Assembly (NCBI GenBank): GCA_037043015.1
Contig: CM073330.1
Coordinates: 10,000,512-10,064,511 of the forward strand
DNA from: Bryum argenteum
Taxonomy: Eukaryota > Streptophyta > Bryopsida > Bryales > Bryaceae
Direction of reading: 5' to 3'
DNA: 64,000 nucleotides
Below the pieces are notes generated by a model, which ran no database searches, was not told where the DNA came from, and saw only the letters and a program-made list of their open reading frames with translations. Shown here piece after piece: positions 11,478-26,893 of this stretch. The translations under genes were made by a program, and so were the position numbers. Positions within the stretch are counted from its first letter, which is position 1. Each line of letters starts with the position of its first letter.

Positions 11478-12831
11478 TCACTTGATGGACTTCAGCGAGC
11501 GGGCTTTCACCAGCCTTCGTCGCTGATTATGTATTAGATCTTCAATGCCATAAGGTGCCACCACTGTCAGCTGCTCCTTGTTGTTCATGTTGATGTTGTT
11601 GCTGCTGTCGTTGTGGTGGCTGGTGGGGGTAGTGGTTGCCGCACTCGAGCCGCCACCACCAGCACCACCATTCTCGTGTGTTGATGTTGTAGTAGCAGCG
11701 GGAGCAGCAGCATTGGCGTGTTGTTCGACACCCACTTGGTCTGGGTTTGTTGCTCGTCTCTTCTTGGCTAGATTGAGACGGAGCGTCCGTTTGTTCATGA
11801 GAGCTTGATGATGCTCACAGAACGAGAAACCTTCTTCCGTTTCCCGAGTGCATTGCCAGCCGCGGCCATCGTAACGCTTGCATTGACGCGGCCCGATGGC
11901 GAGCTCGTGCTGGGAAGACGGTGGTCGTCTCCTTCGTTTCTTGAGCTCGATCTTCTCCTCGGGCACTTTGTCCGAAAGCTCACTGGTCTCCGAGTGGGAA
12001 GCTGCTGCGACTGTTGAAGTTAAGGTTGTGATCTTCACAGGAGCTCGCTTCCGTCTGTGGCTGAGATTCGGCACCGTGTTGAGGTTCAGGTTGATGTCCA
12101 GTCGCGGCTGGAGCACTGGTTGCTGAGAGGGTTCCGACTGGGTTGATGACTCGGCCACCACGGCGTGTGGCGTGCTGGGGTATATGAAGTACTTGCCATC
12201 CTCGAGATGCACGAAATCCGGGGTGCGTAACACCTTGGCTACTTGTACACTGGATCTCTCACCCTCTTGCAGGCCTGGAAGCTCGTACTCCACAAGCTTC
12301 GCCACAGCCTCCCGTGCTGTCAGCCCTCGGGTGCCTGCTCTCTCGAATACCACAAGCAAGGACTTCATTAGCAAGTCTGTAGTACCATCTCCATCGCCAG
12401 GCTCCTCCTCTTCCGTCGTCGTCGTCGTCGTCGTCGTCTTCCCATTCTGGAGCACCTCGTTTTCTGCCAAAAGAATCGTAACCATCAGTTGGGATTTGAG
12501 TATTATAGAGCGTTGCTGCTGCAAGGAAGGGAGTTTAGATAAAATGCCAACACGTTCTTTTGTTGGTGAGCGCGTACTTTCAGAAACAACAACTGCAGAG
12601 GGCTCCACGCTACCACCGTCATTTCTGGCCACAATAAAAACTCCCACCATTTACAAGTTCTGTCTGACGCTTTGCATTAATATAATCAAACTGTGTGACC
12701 AGTGTCATCAAAACAACAGATATTTGGATCTTCAGTCTCTCTTGGGACCCACTTAACTTACTTACTGCAGGAAAACGGAAAATATGTAGGGTTGTACCTT
12801 CCAGAGCGATGAGTGATCTGCACTTCGGCAT
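11478..12831 (-). CDS. WRC-domain protein with a predicted winged-helix-like region
   Basis: The long open frame 12650-11478 encodes up to 390 aa. Residues about 92-158 (from MKSLLVVFERAGTRGL to GKYFIYPS) look like a small winged-helix or HARE-type fold. KKRRRR near 238 is a basic nuclear localisation signal. Residues 257-281 form a WRC zinc finger, C-x9-C-x10-C-x2-H, with WQC in place of WRC. The C-terminus is Ala/Thr/Gly/Asn-rich. An eight-Thr run near 72-79 is encoded by an (ACG)n tract. WRC domains bind DNA in growth-regulating factors, but those carry an N-terminal QLQ domain, absent here except for a weak Gln-rich stretch at 42-56. A first exon MPKCRSLIALE at 12831-12798, donor GTACAA, may splice to an AG at about 12641 in frame. 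That junction has a poor pyrimidine tract and is unproven. Role in transcription is inferred. Confidence 0.75.
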
Positions 12832-14500
12832 GCAAAGATTTGGGAGCGTTTTCGGGCTTGTTTTCGAGCACTGGAGCCGCCCTAGCCACCTGCTTTTTTT
12901 TCAAACCCACTGCAAGTGAGACAGACAGCTTTTTCCTCCTTTTTCTATTTACAATTCAATAGTCACTACACTCAGAAATCTCTCAGTACTACCACCGTAC
13001 GCCGATCGCGCAGAATAACCATGTTTACACTTTCGGACATGTGTTTGAGAAAGCCCTAAGAGGGAGCCTCCGCCAAGTTCATCCGTCGGTGTAGTTGCCA
13101 GTCTCGACAAAGCGAACCGTCCCTCTCCGCTCCAAGTGCTCGAAACTCCCTCCGGAACAGTCCCACGAAAACACTAACTATCGGCGTTCTCTTCAGAGAG
13201 TTCAACACTACCCTAACCTCACAACTCGCACCTGCCCAAATGCCTGCGCTGTTATATTTCGGCCAATTATAAACCAAAATTCTCATGAATTAGACGAGGG
13301 ATCAAGGCCGGCAGGAGTTCGGTCGTCCGGGACCACTTGAGTGTGCAACTTTTAGCGTCCAAGGCGCAAAAATCAGTGTAAAAAAGCTACCCCGTGTTTT
13401 TTTCCATTTGGAGAATACTAACTTGTTTGCAACGGCAACGTGAGTGGCGTGGGTCGCTCACGGAGCGGTAGTAAGTAGAAGTAGAAGGTCTTTTGTCTCT
13501 TACCTCAACCGCAGCAGGCCGGGGTCGCTTCCGAATGCGCATGCTGGCGCCTTCCTCAACGGCCGCGAGAGGAACGCGGCAGGTAGAATCAAGGCCTGCA
13601 AGAGTGAGGACGACGGACAACAACACCGACACCAACTTGTGCTACTACTACTCCTGCTGCAGCGCCTCCGCAACGCACACGATGCTGCATCTCACAGCGC
13701 CGCAAATCACAACCTTTTTTTGCGTTTATTGCACTTTTTCTAAGCAACCACGACCGCGACCACCTTGGCTTTGAGTGTCTGTTTCCTTCTCAGCTGAGTG
13801 TGGGTATCTATCTCTCTCGCTCTCTCGCTACGGGGCCCCGGGCGTTAACCCTCGCGCGAATCAGTCAGCTAGCTGAGTCACCCATGGCCATTGCTGGCGG
13901 CCGTCTGCATCGCTACTGCCATCGCCAGGCGCATGCTTGGAAGCTGGGAAAGCATCTAGAACCAACAACACTACTACGTTGCTACTACTACTCGCCCCTC
14001 GTCTCGCATCTCAGCCTTCCGGCCCTTCCATAACTTATTAGTGGCCTGTGTGTCTGCTGCTGTCTCTAACTAAGCTTACTGATGATCAGGAGGCCAGGCC
14101 AGGAGGGGTGCTCACTGGGGGTGGGCGAAGGGCTAGTAGGAGGCTCTCCTCTCTTTTGGCTGGGCAGCAAGCAGATCGACGGAAGTGTTTGTTGTCCATC
14201 ACAAAGACAACGCAGCTTCTCATCCAAAAAGCGCATCAGGCAGGCTGACGTTCGCAGGCTGCCGGAAGAAAAGCGCAAAAGGTTACAAACGTCTCTTCCT
14301 TCTTTCTTCTCTCCTCCTTCCGGCCTCTCCAAAAATCACTGCAACCGCCTCGAATACCATTTCAGCATCTCCAGCCGCCCCTACTACTTCCCTTCCCTTG
14401 CCTTCCTTTCATCACATCATTTTTGTTGTTGTTGAATCTAGTCATCTTCACCTCATTCCTAACACACACACATTCCCCTATCATTTATAAACTCTTGCAA
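12832..14500 (-). promoter_or_regulatory. GC-rich upstream region of the WRC gene
   Basis: This stretch is clearly more GC- and CpG-rich than its surroundings and directly precedes the minus-strand gene, as expected for promoter plus 5' UTR. It contains CT/GA runs (13808-13826, 14280-14330) and several CTA/CTG trinucleotide clusters. Open frames here on both strands lack domains. The transcription start is not located. Confidence 0.45.
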
Positions 14501-15000
14501 CGTGTTAAAAAAACACAACACCTCTTTCCTATACCAAAAAAGAATAAAAACTCAATGAATCTCTATCAAGAATATTTGAAAAATTAGTATTTTCTCTAAA
14601 GAAACCCACATTCATACATACACCCAACTCAAAAATACACATACTCTAAAATGTGTGTTCTCGATCGACTAATATAAATGTGGATACTACGAAAACATAT
14701 AATATATGTTAAACCATTATGATGAAACTTTCATAGCTAAGTTTTAATCGTATACCCAATTAACTTATAAAGAGGCAAATATGAAGGTAGAACAATCCTA
14801 TAGAAATCAATCGTTGATCATAGATTAACTTGGGAAAAAAAATCTCACAAACCATAATTTAGGAATTGTAGATAATGGAAGTGATAAGCATATTTAGATT
14901 TTGGAAGTTTCCACGAAAGGAACATGATGTTGTTATTTATATATTTTTGGATACAAGAGACAGTTTCCATTTTTCTTTACTGAAAATACAAGTGATGAAG
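14501..15000. other. AT-rich spacer
   Basis: I see no gene or recognisable element in this stretch. Confidence 0.4.
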
Positions 15001-15145
15001 CACGGGAGAGGCGGGGGCAGCGGGCAGGCTGCGGCGGGTGGGGTGGGTCAGGGGGGTGGACAAAGGCAGGCTAGGCGGGGGGGGGGGTCAGGTCAGGGGG
15101 GCGAGGCCCGGGGAAATGCTGGGGATGCATGCTGGAGCGGGCCCC
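15001..15145 (+). other. G-rich tract with quadruplex potential
   Basis: Many runs of three or more G lie on the plus strand, including a run of about ten G at 15078-15087. This meets the usual sequence condition for G-quadruplex formation. No gene is recognised around it. Confidence 0.6.
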
Positions 15146-15699
15146 GTGATACGTTGCAATGCTGCTTCATGATAGGATCTCAGGTGGCCAAGTCCCATGC
15201 AAACCCCCCAGGCCCCAGCTAGCTATGCATTGCATTGCATTCAGTATCCATGCCATGCCATGCCCCACCATTTCTTCTCCCCTTCCTAGATTCTCCTATT
15301 GCCACCTTACCTTACCCTTTCTTTTCTTTTCTTTACCCCCCCCCCCTCCTAAAAACAAGCTTCTCATTTTCAGGCCCCTCTTTAGGGGCATCCCCACCCA
15401 CACACTTCCGTTGAGTTTGTCGGGTCACTTTTTTTTAACATGCTTTAGCTTGTGCAAGAAGGGTAAGCGTTCGTAGCAGCTACCAAGGAGGATGGAGGAG
15501 GGGTAATGAGCCCCCTTAATTTTTTGATGTATAGACATTAAATGCCAAGGAGTAGGCTTCCGAGTGTAACTTGGGTTTGCAGACCTCAAATTTGAATTCA
15601 AAATTATCAAAAACGGCCTTGGGAGGTCCCCACGGATTCTAGGGTGCCTCCTTGGTAGCTGCCACAAACCATACCCCGTGCAATAGAGTGCTTCTTATT

Positions 15700-15972
15700 T
15701 TATTTTTTACTAGTAAGGTCCCCGTAGTCTCGACGGAGAAGCTAAAAATGTATCCCGTGTATACCATTTTATTGAACAGTATTATGTTTATTATTTTTAT
15801 GTGTGCTCGATTTTTTTTAATTATTTTATTGTTTTATTTTCTTACACGTTATCCAAAAAACAGAAAAGAAGGTAGGTAGGTTTGCATGTTAGTAGGTTTG
15901 TATGATGATAGGTTGGTACGTAGGTGGGTCGGCAGGATCACTGGATCCATAACCCAATTATGTTATATATAT

Positions 15973-16019
<47 letters not shown>
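15700..16019 (+). repeat. Dispersed repeat ending in poly-T, copy 2
   Basis: It begins ACTAGTAAGGTCCCCGTAG and shares ordered blocks with the inverted copy at 5331-5520. It ends in TATATATATG followed by 46 T at 15974-16019. Length and simple tail suggest a retroposed element. The copies are diverged, with indels between the shared blocks. Confidence 0.55.
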
Positions 16020-16024
<5 letters not shown>

Positions 16025-17342
16025 AACTCTGGTCTTTTTCTAAGGGGCCGGCGTGAATGAAGTGTTCTTTCGTAATGCTAATATCCCGATGCCCATCGGA
16101 CAAGGGGAAATTGGAACAATACTACTTCCTCCTTTCGAGGGTGGACATTGTAACTACACTAGTGAGTGCCTCTTATATGTGTTGTCACCTTATTTTCTTG
16201 GAGTGCTTAACCTCTAAAGTCAAAATCGACGACATTGTGGTCAATCTGCATTTTTTTTTTAATTAATTATTTATTTATTTATTTATATATTTAAAAAATA
16301 AGAAAAAGAAAAAAAAAGTTGTTTTTTTACAAAGATTAAAAATTTGACTAGATAAACTCAAGATTGGTGTGGTGAAATCTTTATAAAAACATTGGTCTGT
16401 AGACTTATTAGAATGGTTGTAAAAAAGATTCTACGGTTGGATTTTTAAAAAATTATTCAGAAAAAAGAAAAAAGAAAAAAAACATATTTTGGTCGTCTTG
16501 GAGGTGAATATAGAGCTTCTCCTTTAGGGGTTGTCATTTTAGAAGTTAGCTATATGCAAGTAGTTTGTGTAAATGGGCAAAGTAAGTAGAAAATCGGGGT
16601 TACTCAAATTCCAATTTTTGTTTTATAGGATTAGAAACTATGAATTTTTGAAGCTAAAATCGTACGTTCATGTAGAATGCAGTGTGAACTGTTCACGATG
16701 AGTACATTAAAAAATAATCTCTAGAGCTATTATGTACCTCCTCCAAAGATGATTTAGGTCATTTGCAATAGTGAGGCAGGGTACCTTAGATGTTAAGAGT
16801 ATGTAACGAGGAGGTAACAACAATGTATTTATTTTAAGGTGTATAAAAGATTATAAAGACTATGTGAATTTGGAACGGTTCCTAATTTTGAATGGTTTTA
16901 TTGCTTTGATCAAACAAGTAGTACCGTAGATTGCTTGAATTTCATGATCGGCACGAATGAAGGCATGAGTTCCATGGTCTCATGTTTCATCTAAGTACTC
17001 TATAAATTCATAATCATGGCTCTTATCTCATTTACAAAGGAGGAGTAATGACAAAGTAAATAACTTCTAAGTTGAGGTATATTTATTATAATTAAAAGCA
17101 AATAAAGAATCTATGATTTTTACGTTAAAGAGTTTAATTTTTTGTATATTTTTGTGTATCTTTTTTAGTCCGTGAATAAAATATAGAGAATTCTATACTT
17201 ATAAATAATGATGACAAGAAACTTCCAATCACGGCTTTTTGAAATGGATTGAAGAATAACACCATATAATTTGTTTGAAAAAATTGTAAAATATCCAAGG
17301 GATTGATAGAATGCATAAGCAAACGGAACCCTTGTTAAAAAT

Positions 17343-17346
<4 letters not shown>
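16020..17346. other. AT-rich intergenic DNA
   Basis: No gene is recognised. The stretch contains A/T homopolymer-rich DNA at 16250-16330 and 16450-16480. Confidence 0.4.

Positions 17347-17430
<84 letters not shown>
17347..17430. repeat. (AT)n microsatellite, 84 bp
   Basis: Uninterrupted alternating AT. It produces a spurious Ile-Tyr reading frame on the minus strand. Confidence 0.95.
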
Positions 17431-17432
<2 letters not shown>

Positions 17433-17559
17433 ATTTGAAACGTTCTAATAGGGTGATATTTTAGCTCTATCAAATATAGAGTGTGGAGGTCCACATCTCT
17501 TCATGGTTTTGTAATAGTGAATCTTAAGAGGATTTAACTAAAAGCACAACAAATATATG

Positions 17560-18125
17560 TAGAAGGCACCAATGGACATCTAAGCTAATCATTACCGGTT
17601 TTTCTTTGTATCCTTTTGTAAACCCGGATCGGTAAACAATGCTCACCAGGTGAATTCAAATGAATGGCAAGGCACGATAGACACCTAAGCAACACGCAAA
17701 GACAAATGCATGGGGAGGCACGCATAGGACACCTAAGGAAATGATTACTACTTACTCCAATATCGTATATCGGATTTCCAAATATTACTCAACATACAAA
17801 AATAAGTGCATGGCGAGGCACGATAGGGCACCTAAGCAAATGATTACTACTTACTTCAGTATCGTATATCGGATTTCCAAATATTGCTCAGCACACAAAA
17901 GTAAATGCATGGCGAGGCACGATAGGACACCTAAGCAACCGTTATCGCTAATCACGGTATCCTTCTGTCAACTCTAAATATTGGTCAACACGCAATGACA
18001 AATGTATAGCGAAGGCACCTTTGGACATCTAAGCAAACCACTGCCATCTATAGTAGTATCTTCTTAAGGTCTCTGAATATAACTCAATATAAAAAGACAA
18101 ATGCATGGTAAAGGTATCATTAGAC
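17560..18125. repeat. About 99-bp tandem repeat array
   Basis: The recurring core is ATGCATGGCGAGGCACGATA. Unit starts lie near 17706, 17806, 17905, 18002 and 18101, spacings of 97-100 bp, with a weaker unit on the left. The central units, which also share ATCGTATATCGGATTTCC, are most alike, and outer units are degraded. This pattern fits a decaying tandem array. No open frame runs through it. Confidence 0.8.
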
Positions 18126-19300
18126 ATTGAGGCATATCAATATTTCTAATTTTAGCATCATCTTATTAATTTAAGACGCTAAAATAATGCATCGCAAAGA
18201 TATTGATGGACATATAACAAACTTGCACAACTAATATTGATATCCCTCTACTTATTCAAGTTAATTGTTAAATACTCCTATACACATTTTTGTAGTAAGT
18301 GTTGAGGATTCTACCTCCTTGGGCTTTATATCATCTATTTGGTATTAATACTAGTTATTACAATAGTTATTTATGCTAGTCTAAGCATGATTTAGACTCA
18401 GTATAGTAAGAGATTATAGCAACAATATGTAATTTATAATATTTTGGATATTTTTAGTTTTCTCATATTATGTAATATACTATAAGTAGTCATTTGAGTT
18501 CACTTTCTCCAAAAAACATGATACTATATACAAAACTAACACTATATTACATTGAACAAACGTCATATTATTAATAATATTTAAAAAACAATTGATACTC
18601 AATATCAAATGGGTTAGGGGGTCTTCTTTGTAGATCATATGAATCAAATTTTGAGTCTTGGGGCCTCATAGATTGCAAGATCATATTGTATTATTTAGTC
18701 AAAAAGTCACAAGATTCTACTATTTTCACTTTGTATTGAAAATGCCACTAAAAAATCTACTGCAATAGAAAAGTTTCAAAGTAGAAAGTCTTCACCTTCA
18801 TCTTATGAGGACCCTTGTGCCAAAAAAGAATATGATCAAAAGTATAATTTTTTGGTTATGAAAATAGACTTTGAAGGTGCCCAATCACCGTCATGTTTTT
18901 TATATTTATGACATAGTATTGTATTTTGTGGTACCCTTGCTCATTGTAAGGCTCACCAATAAAGTTATAAACCTCCAACCATTATAAGATTTTAGGACAT
19001 GGTTGGTGACTCTATGTACATTGTAGCATTTTTGCAATGGAGGTTTATTTTTCAAGATGGAATGAAGTTGTAGTGCTGCCTCAAATCTAAGTGCCCGCAA
19101 AAATTCCAAGTACCCAATTATCATCAAATGCTCAAATCTTCCAATCTATGCGGTCAAAAACAATATTTTTTTAGCAAAGTTGTTCATTAGAGTACCCTAT
19201 AATAAAGGGAATAAAAGTCTTGAAAAACCTTACTTTTTTTTATAGACGTACATATTTAACCTTGGGTATTTTTAGCCAAAAACCAATTTTTGTAAATATT
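18126..19300. other. AT-rich DNA with one truncated copy of a dispersed repeat
   Basis: About 18600-18850 resembles the first part of the roughly 680-bp repeat at 19310-19956 and 39950-40640. Nothing coding is seen. Confidence 0.4.
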
Positions 19301-19309
19301 GTAATAGAT

Positions 19310-19956
19310 GAAAATTAAGATAAGCTATTTAGATCTCAAACCTATAATATACTTGTTGTAAATCATGTGGACCAAAACATGACTCATAGGACCTCCTAGA
19401 TTGCAAGAACATAGCGTATTATTGTGCAAAACACTTTACAAAATACTATCACTTTTACTTTGGAGTGAAAACTCTATCAACATTGAATTTGAAATTTTAA
19501 AAATCACCAACTAGAAAGTTGTTCATCTTTATCTCAAAGAAAATTTTGTACCAAAAAATTCATCAAACAATATCTTGGCTCAAATAGTAGCCTTGCAATG
19601 GTGAAAATTGCCAAAACTTGTACAAAGCAAAAATAGACCAAAACTAGACCCCTTGAACTCAAATCTATGCATAATCTTTAATATTTTCTTGATTGGGTCA
19701 AGATTTCTACCACTCATATAAGACTAGTATTGGAATCTATCCCAAAAAATAAAGTTAAAATCTAACAGTGGATGAAGGAGATCCAACTATTCAAAAATCA
19801 TTCATTTTTCACATTTTTCACATTTTTCATCATAGAGACATCATTGCAAAGCAAATACCAAAGTTATTTGGATCAAAAAGCTTCCAACTACAAAGTTGTC
19901 AGAATGCACCTAAAATTACACCTATGAAGAAAAAAAAAAAAAAAAAAAAAAAAAAA
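19310..19956 (+). repeat. About 650-bp dispersed repeat with poly-A end, copy A
   Basis: Ordered blocks such as ACTTGTTGTAAATCATGTG, GTGGATGAAGGAGAT and CTTCCAACTA recur in the same order at 39950-40640. This copy ends in 27 A (19930-19956); the other ends in an A-rich AAAAATAAAAATAAAA tract. A 3' A-tail points to a non-LTR retroelement fragment, but I found no protein domain. Confidence 0.55.
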
Positions 19957-19999
19957 GAAGAAGTAAACTGTCTTTGATTTGATTTAGGATTCATATCAC

Positions 20000-21966
20000 A
20001 AGGATATTTAAAAATGGGAATCTTTATTGAATATTGAGAACATTGCAAACTTCAAGAGTACTTTGAGGTTGAAGATATACAAATATTTTGGAGTAGGGTC
20101 CTACACCTTATTTACCAAAACAAATTTAAGTACTATGGGTATCGTTTAACCATAATTTTTTTGAATTTTTTAGTCCAAAAAAAGTGGTGGAGGTGGTAAA
20201 AGTGAGAGCAAATAGTATATGAAAGTCATTCTCAACTCTTGGTCAAAAAAGTCATGGACCAACTTATTAGTTTTTGAACCAAGGAATTTAAAAGCTATAA
20301 GCATTATATCACTCTAGAGGTGATGAAAAGCATTTTTTATGAAACCATAGTACGCTTGGAAAATTCTTGATTAGATTGCACCATGGTATCCCAAATCAAG
20401 TTGGTCGCCTCTTTACTTTCAATAAGAGTATTCTACCTAAGAGTCCAAGGTACTTACCCTAAAATTCAAACTGGTCAAAGGATAAACCCACTTTGGAATT
20501 CTAAAGAATCTTGGGAATAAGATGATCTCCTTGTTGATGACGATATCATCTACACCAACACAAAAAGAATTCTAAAATGATCACAAGAGGATGTGTACCA
20601 TATCTTTTACAAACATAAAAATCCTAAAGAAGTTCCACAATCCCTTGTACAAAAACACATTCAAACACTAACAACAAAAATTAAAAAATTAAAAAAATCC
20701 ACTAATAATTCTACAACAACCCAAAAATGGTGAGTAAGTTGTAACTTCTATATCTCTTTTATAATACACACTAGTATGCCCTTGTGGCGTTGCCACACCC
20801 ACTTGATTTATTTTTTTTATCATACCCCTCTTGTTTTTTCTGCTAGATCTATAATTAGGTCATTTTTTGTAATTCTCAGTGATGTTGGGGCTTAAAGTAA
20901 TTAAAAACTCAATATCTCGGGATCCGTCGACTTGTTTCGCGATCCGACCAATTGTTACAGCTCTACACTGCCATTCCACTTACTTTCCAAAATTACTTCC
21001 ATTCATTAAAGATTGGGAAATCTGAAATTTGAGCCATTTTTTAGCACTCTCCCTTACGTTGTGTTGGAATCTTTCACATACACACGTTTTTTCAAAGTAC
21101 AAAAAATGAAGTTCTAAGTGCGTATAATAAGTACGTATTCAAAACTTGAAAGTACAAGAATATTTTGGTACACCAATAACCACGACTACGACTCAAGGCA
21201 GCAGTTGTTGTTGATGGCAGGAGGGGTCCGACACACACTTTACTGCAGTCAAAGAAACGGATGAAAATCATCCATACCAAGGCGATTGCAGGGGCAGGGG
21301 AGATCAACGAAGGGGGAGCGGAACTGAACTCTGGGGCCAGTGAGGGCACAGAAAGAAATTCAGTCAGAGTGTCAGATTGTGTCATGCACATGCCTGCCAT
21401 CAAATGGATGCCTGCCATCCTCTATAAGCAATTTTGAGGTGTGCTATTTGGGGGTTGTTTATTACCCTAAAAACCCATTTAGATTTTCATTTTTTCAATT
21501 TTAGGGTCACCTGCCAATAAGCCCCAAAAAAGCTGCTTCTCAACCCACCGAACTGATAAAGCTAACCCACTTCCCCCCCCCCCCTCGGATGAAAAATAAG
21601 AAAAGAGGCCCGAGGTGAGTGAGTGAGTGCCCTTTAGTCATCCATATCTTGTTGATGTTTGGGTGTTGTTGGACCCCTTCCCCACGTGAATAGCATCATC
21701 ATCCCCAGCCATAATAGAAAGAGAACATTCTTTAATCTTCTTTTTTAGTTCCCAAAAAAAGGAGCAGGATAAGCCATACTTGAACTCAAATGAGAGTGTT
21801 CTCTTTTTCGCCCATCCTATGTTCCAATAACGCATGGTTCCTCTTTTTGTTGTTTGCCTTTTTGTTGCAAGTGTGTGGTCTTACCAAGTTTTCAAAAGTA
21901 GGAACTTTCAAAAGATTGTGGAGGAGAGATATATAATGATGGGCAAAAAAAAATAAAATGATGTAT
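20000..21966. other. Intergenic DNA
   Basis: No gene is recognised. ACTAGTATGCCCTTGTGGCG at 20770-20789 starts a segment that resembles the head of the other ACTAGTA-initiated repeats (5331, 15700). A C-run lies at 21572-21583. Confidence 0.4.
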
Positions 21967-22336
21967 AATGGAATCATAATGGATGTTAGTAAGATTTGTG
22001 TAATATTTTCTACTATGAGTTGAGACTACTAGGAAAGAGAGTGTAAATATGACTGGCATTTTGAAGTGAAAAAATATCATATGATTATAGCCTGACTGCT
22101 GCTACCAATATTAGTCATTTTTGTAGTTAGAATGGACAAGTGAGATGGAATGTACGGACCACTTGTGGAATCATTTTAATGGATGTTAGTAAGTGTTGTG
22201 CAATATTTTCTACTATGAGTTGACAATACTAGGAAAAACTGTGTAAATATGAGTAGCATTTGGAACCCAAAAATAGCATGGGTGCAGCTACCAATATTAG
22301 TCAATTTTGTAGTAAAACGGACAAGTGAGATGGAAC
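21967..22336. repeat. 200-bp tandem duplication
   Basis: Two units lie 200 bp apart: GGATGTTAGTAAG occurs at 21981 and 22181, and each unit ends with ACAAGTGAGATGGAA. The copies differ by several substitutions and small indels. Confidence 0.75.
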
Positions 22337-22489
22337 AGTTAGATGTGCGCGTGCAGATGTTCCCATCGGCGTGTTCCCAAAGAAATTTTGGAACCTCGAT
22401 TCTCGGCAGCCTGAAGAGTGGGACTATTTTTATTCATGTTAATGAGTCGATACTAATGAGTCATGAATGATTTGAAAGTGAGAAACTAA

Positions 22490-22700
22490 GGGTTCCATTT
22501 GGTGCGTCATAAATGGAGCGCCGAATTTGGAGACTATCAATGTAGTTATGTTATTGAAGTTTGTCTATATGTCTAAAATGAATAAAATAAAATAAAAAAT
22601 GATTGTTTTGTTTCGTGTGTCATAAGTGAAGCGCCGAATTGCGAACGGTCATTCTTCTAGTCTTGCGAAGTTATTGAAGTTTGGCCGTATGTTTAGAATC
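22490..22700. repeat. Imperfect tandem duplication, about 120 bp
   Basis: Two units share GTCATAA, GCGCCGAATT and GTTATTGAAGTTTG in the same order. The copies are diverged. Confidence 0.6.
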
Positions 22701-24145
22701 CGATATTGGATACGGGCAGTGATGAAGATTTGTAGGGATGTGCTATTAAAATTTGAAGTGGTGTATATCAAGACTGTACGTAGAAGACATCTACTTGTTA
22801 CTGATCAAGTACAAGGGTTGTTATGTAAGGTGAGCATTAAACTCTTGAAACTTAATACTTCTCTTCTCAAAAATAATCATGAATATACTCTAGTCTTTAC
22901 TTGTCTCAAACAACAAGTGAGTATTAGAATGCATTGTTTACAGTGTTAAGATTATAGAGTTCTACAATAACACCTTTCAAGTCTAATTTCTACTTTCACA
23001 CAAATTGTAATTTTATTTTTTTAACATTCCTTGTCTTATAAATGTCAAGGATAGAAGATACATCATTTTTTGTCCCATTTATATCTTAGGAAAAAAACTC
23101 AGGCTCTTAGTTATTCAAACATTAATTTTGAGATAAAAAGAGTTGGAGAGTTATAAAAGGTGGGTATCTCAGATCCTTAGATGATGAAGTTTGTACATCT
23201 GGGTCCAAGGAAGATATATTCAAAACGAGGATTCTAGTGCTTAAAATAAATTGACGTCAACTCCTAAAGGTCTTTAATTTATCTGAAGTATCAAGAAATA
23301 TAATTCATGTATTAGAATCCCTCAAAGTTCACTCTACAAAGCCTAAGATGTGGGAGCTCAAAGTTGATGACCCAAGAGAGGTGGGCATGCGTTTCTGTTA
23401 AGCATTAAGATTTCTAGATTTGATGACTTTAAAGCCTTGTTGATTATTTAGAGCTTTACACTTGAAGTGGCAACAAGCCTCATGAACCAAGTAGCACTTT
23501 GAACTTGCTTGGCCAAAGCTTGTCACAACTGTAGATTTTTGTATCATGTTGAGTAGTAAATTGAATATGGGATATTTTGCACTTGTGAGTTATGATGACA
23601 AAGACATATTTAATCATGCCTTATTAGATTGGACCAAAAAATGTTCTAAGATATTTCTTTCAAGGAAATATGTAGGATATTCAAGAAATTGATAACAATC
23701 TATAAGCTAAACTTATCAAAATGTAGATTAGATCAAACAGTTCTATAATAACTAGCATTGTAGCTTATAAACCTTCACTCCATATATATCCAAGAGACAA
23801 CAACATCATGCATTTTTAAAGTGTAGATGTAATTGATTATATTGCTATCCACGGCAAAGTGTAAATTTCCTATGTCTTTTTATAAATGTATGGTAGATTC
23901 TCTCAAATCTACTTCCAGAGGTATATCAGGACAAATATTGGGAGTATAATTCACATTTTTGTTGATGAAAAGAATCAACAAACTAGTGATACAGAGTCTA
24001 TTTTAGAGCAATACCTTGTATCTTGATTTCTTGATTCAATTTGGCAAATTTTACAACATTCAAGTCATAAGGTTTTCACTTCTAAAGTAGCACTCAAGTA
24101 CAATATTTGATGCAATCGAGATGCTCAAGCATATATAGGACCTGC
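22701..24145. other. AT-rich intergenic DNA
   Basis: No gene, RNA or recognisable transposon feature is seen. Confidence 0.4.

Positions 24146-26893
<2,748 letters not shown>

Noticed and set aside
11578-12126. Plus-strand open frames across the WRC gene
   Set aside because: They are antisense shadows of the real minus-strand coding region.
13444-14490. Several overlapping plus-strand frames of 77-117 codons
   Set aside because: GC-rich DNA gives chance frames; no domains, no consistent splice sites, and the region suits a promoter and 5' UTR.
17165-17494. 109-codon minus-strand frame rich in Ile-Tyr
   Set aside because: It is the translation of an (AT)n tract; no domain and no codon bias.
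17560-18125. CRISPR-like array of regular repeats
   Set aside because: The whole 99-bp unit repeats with no unique spacers, and the sequence is plant nuclear DNA.
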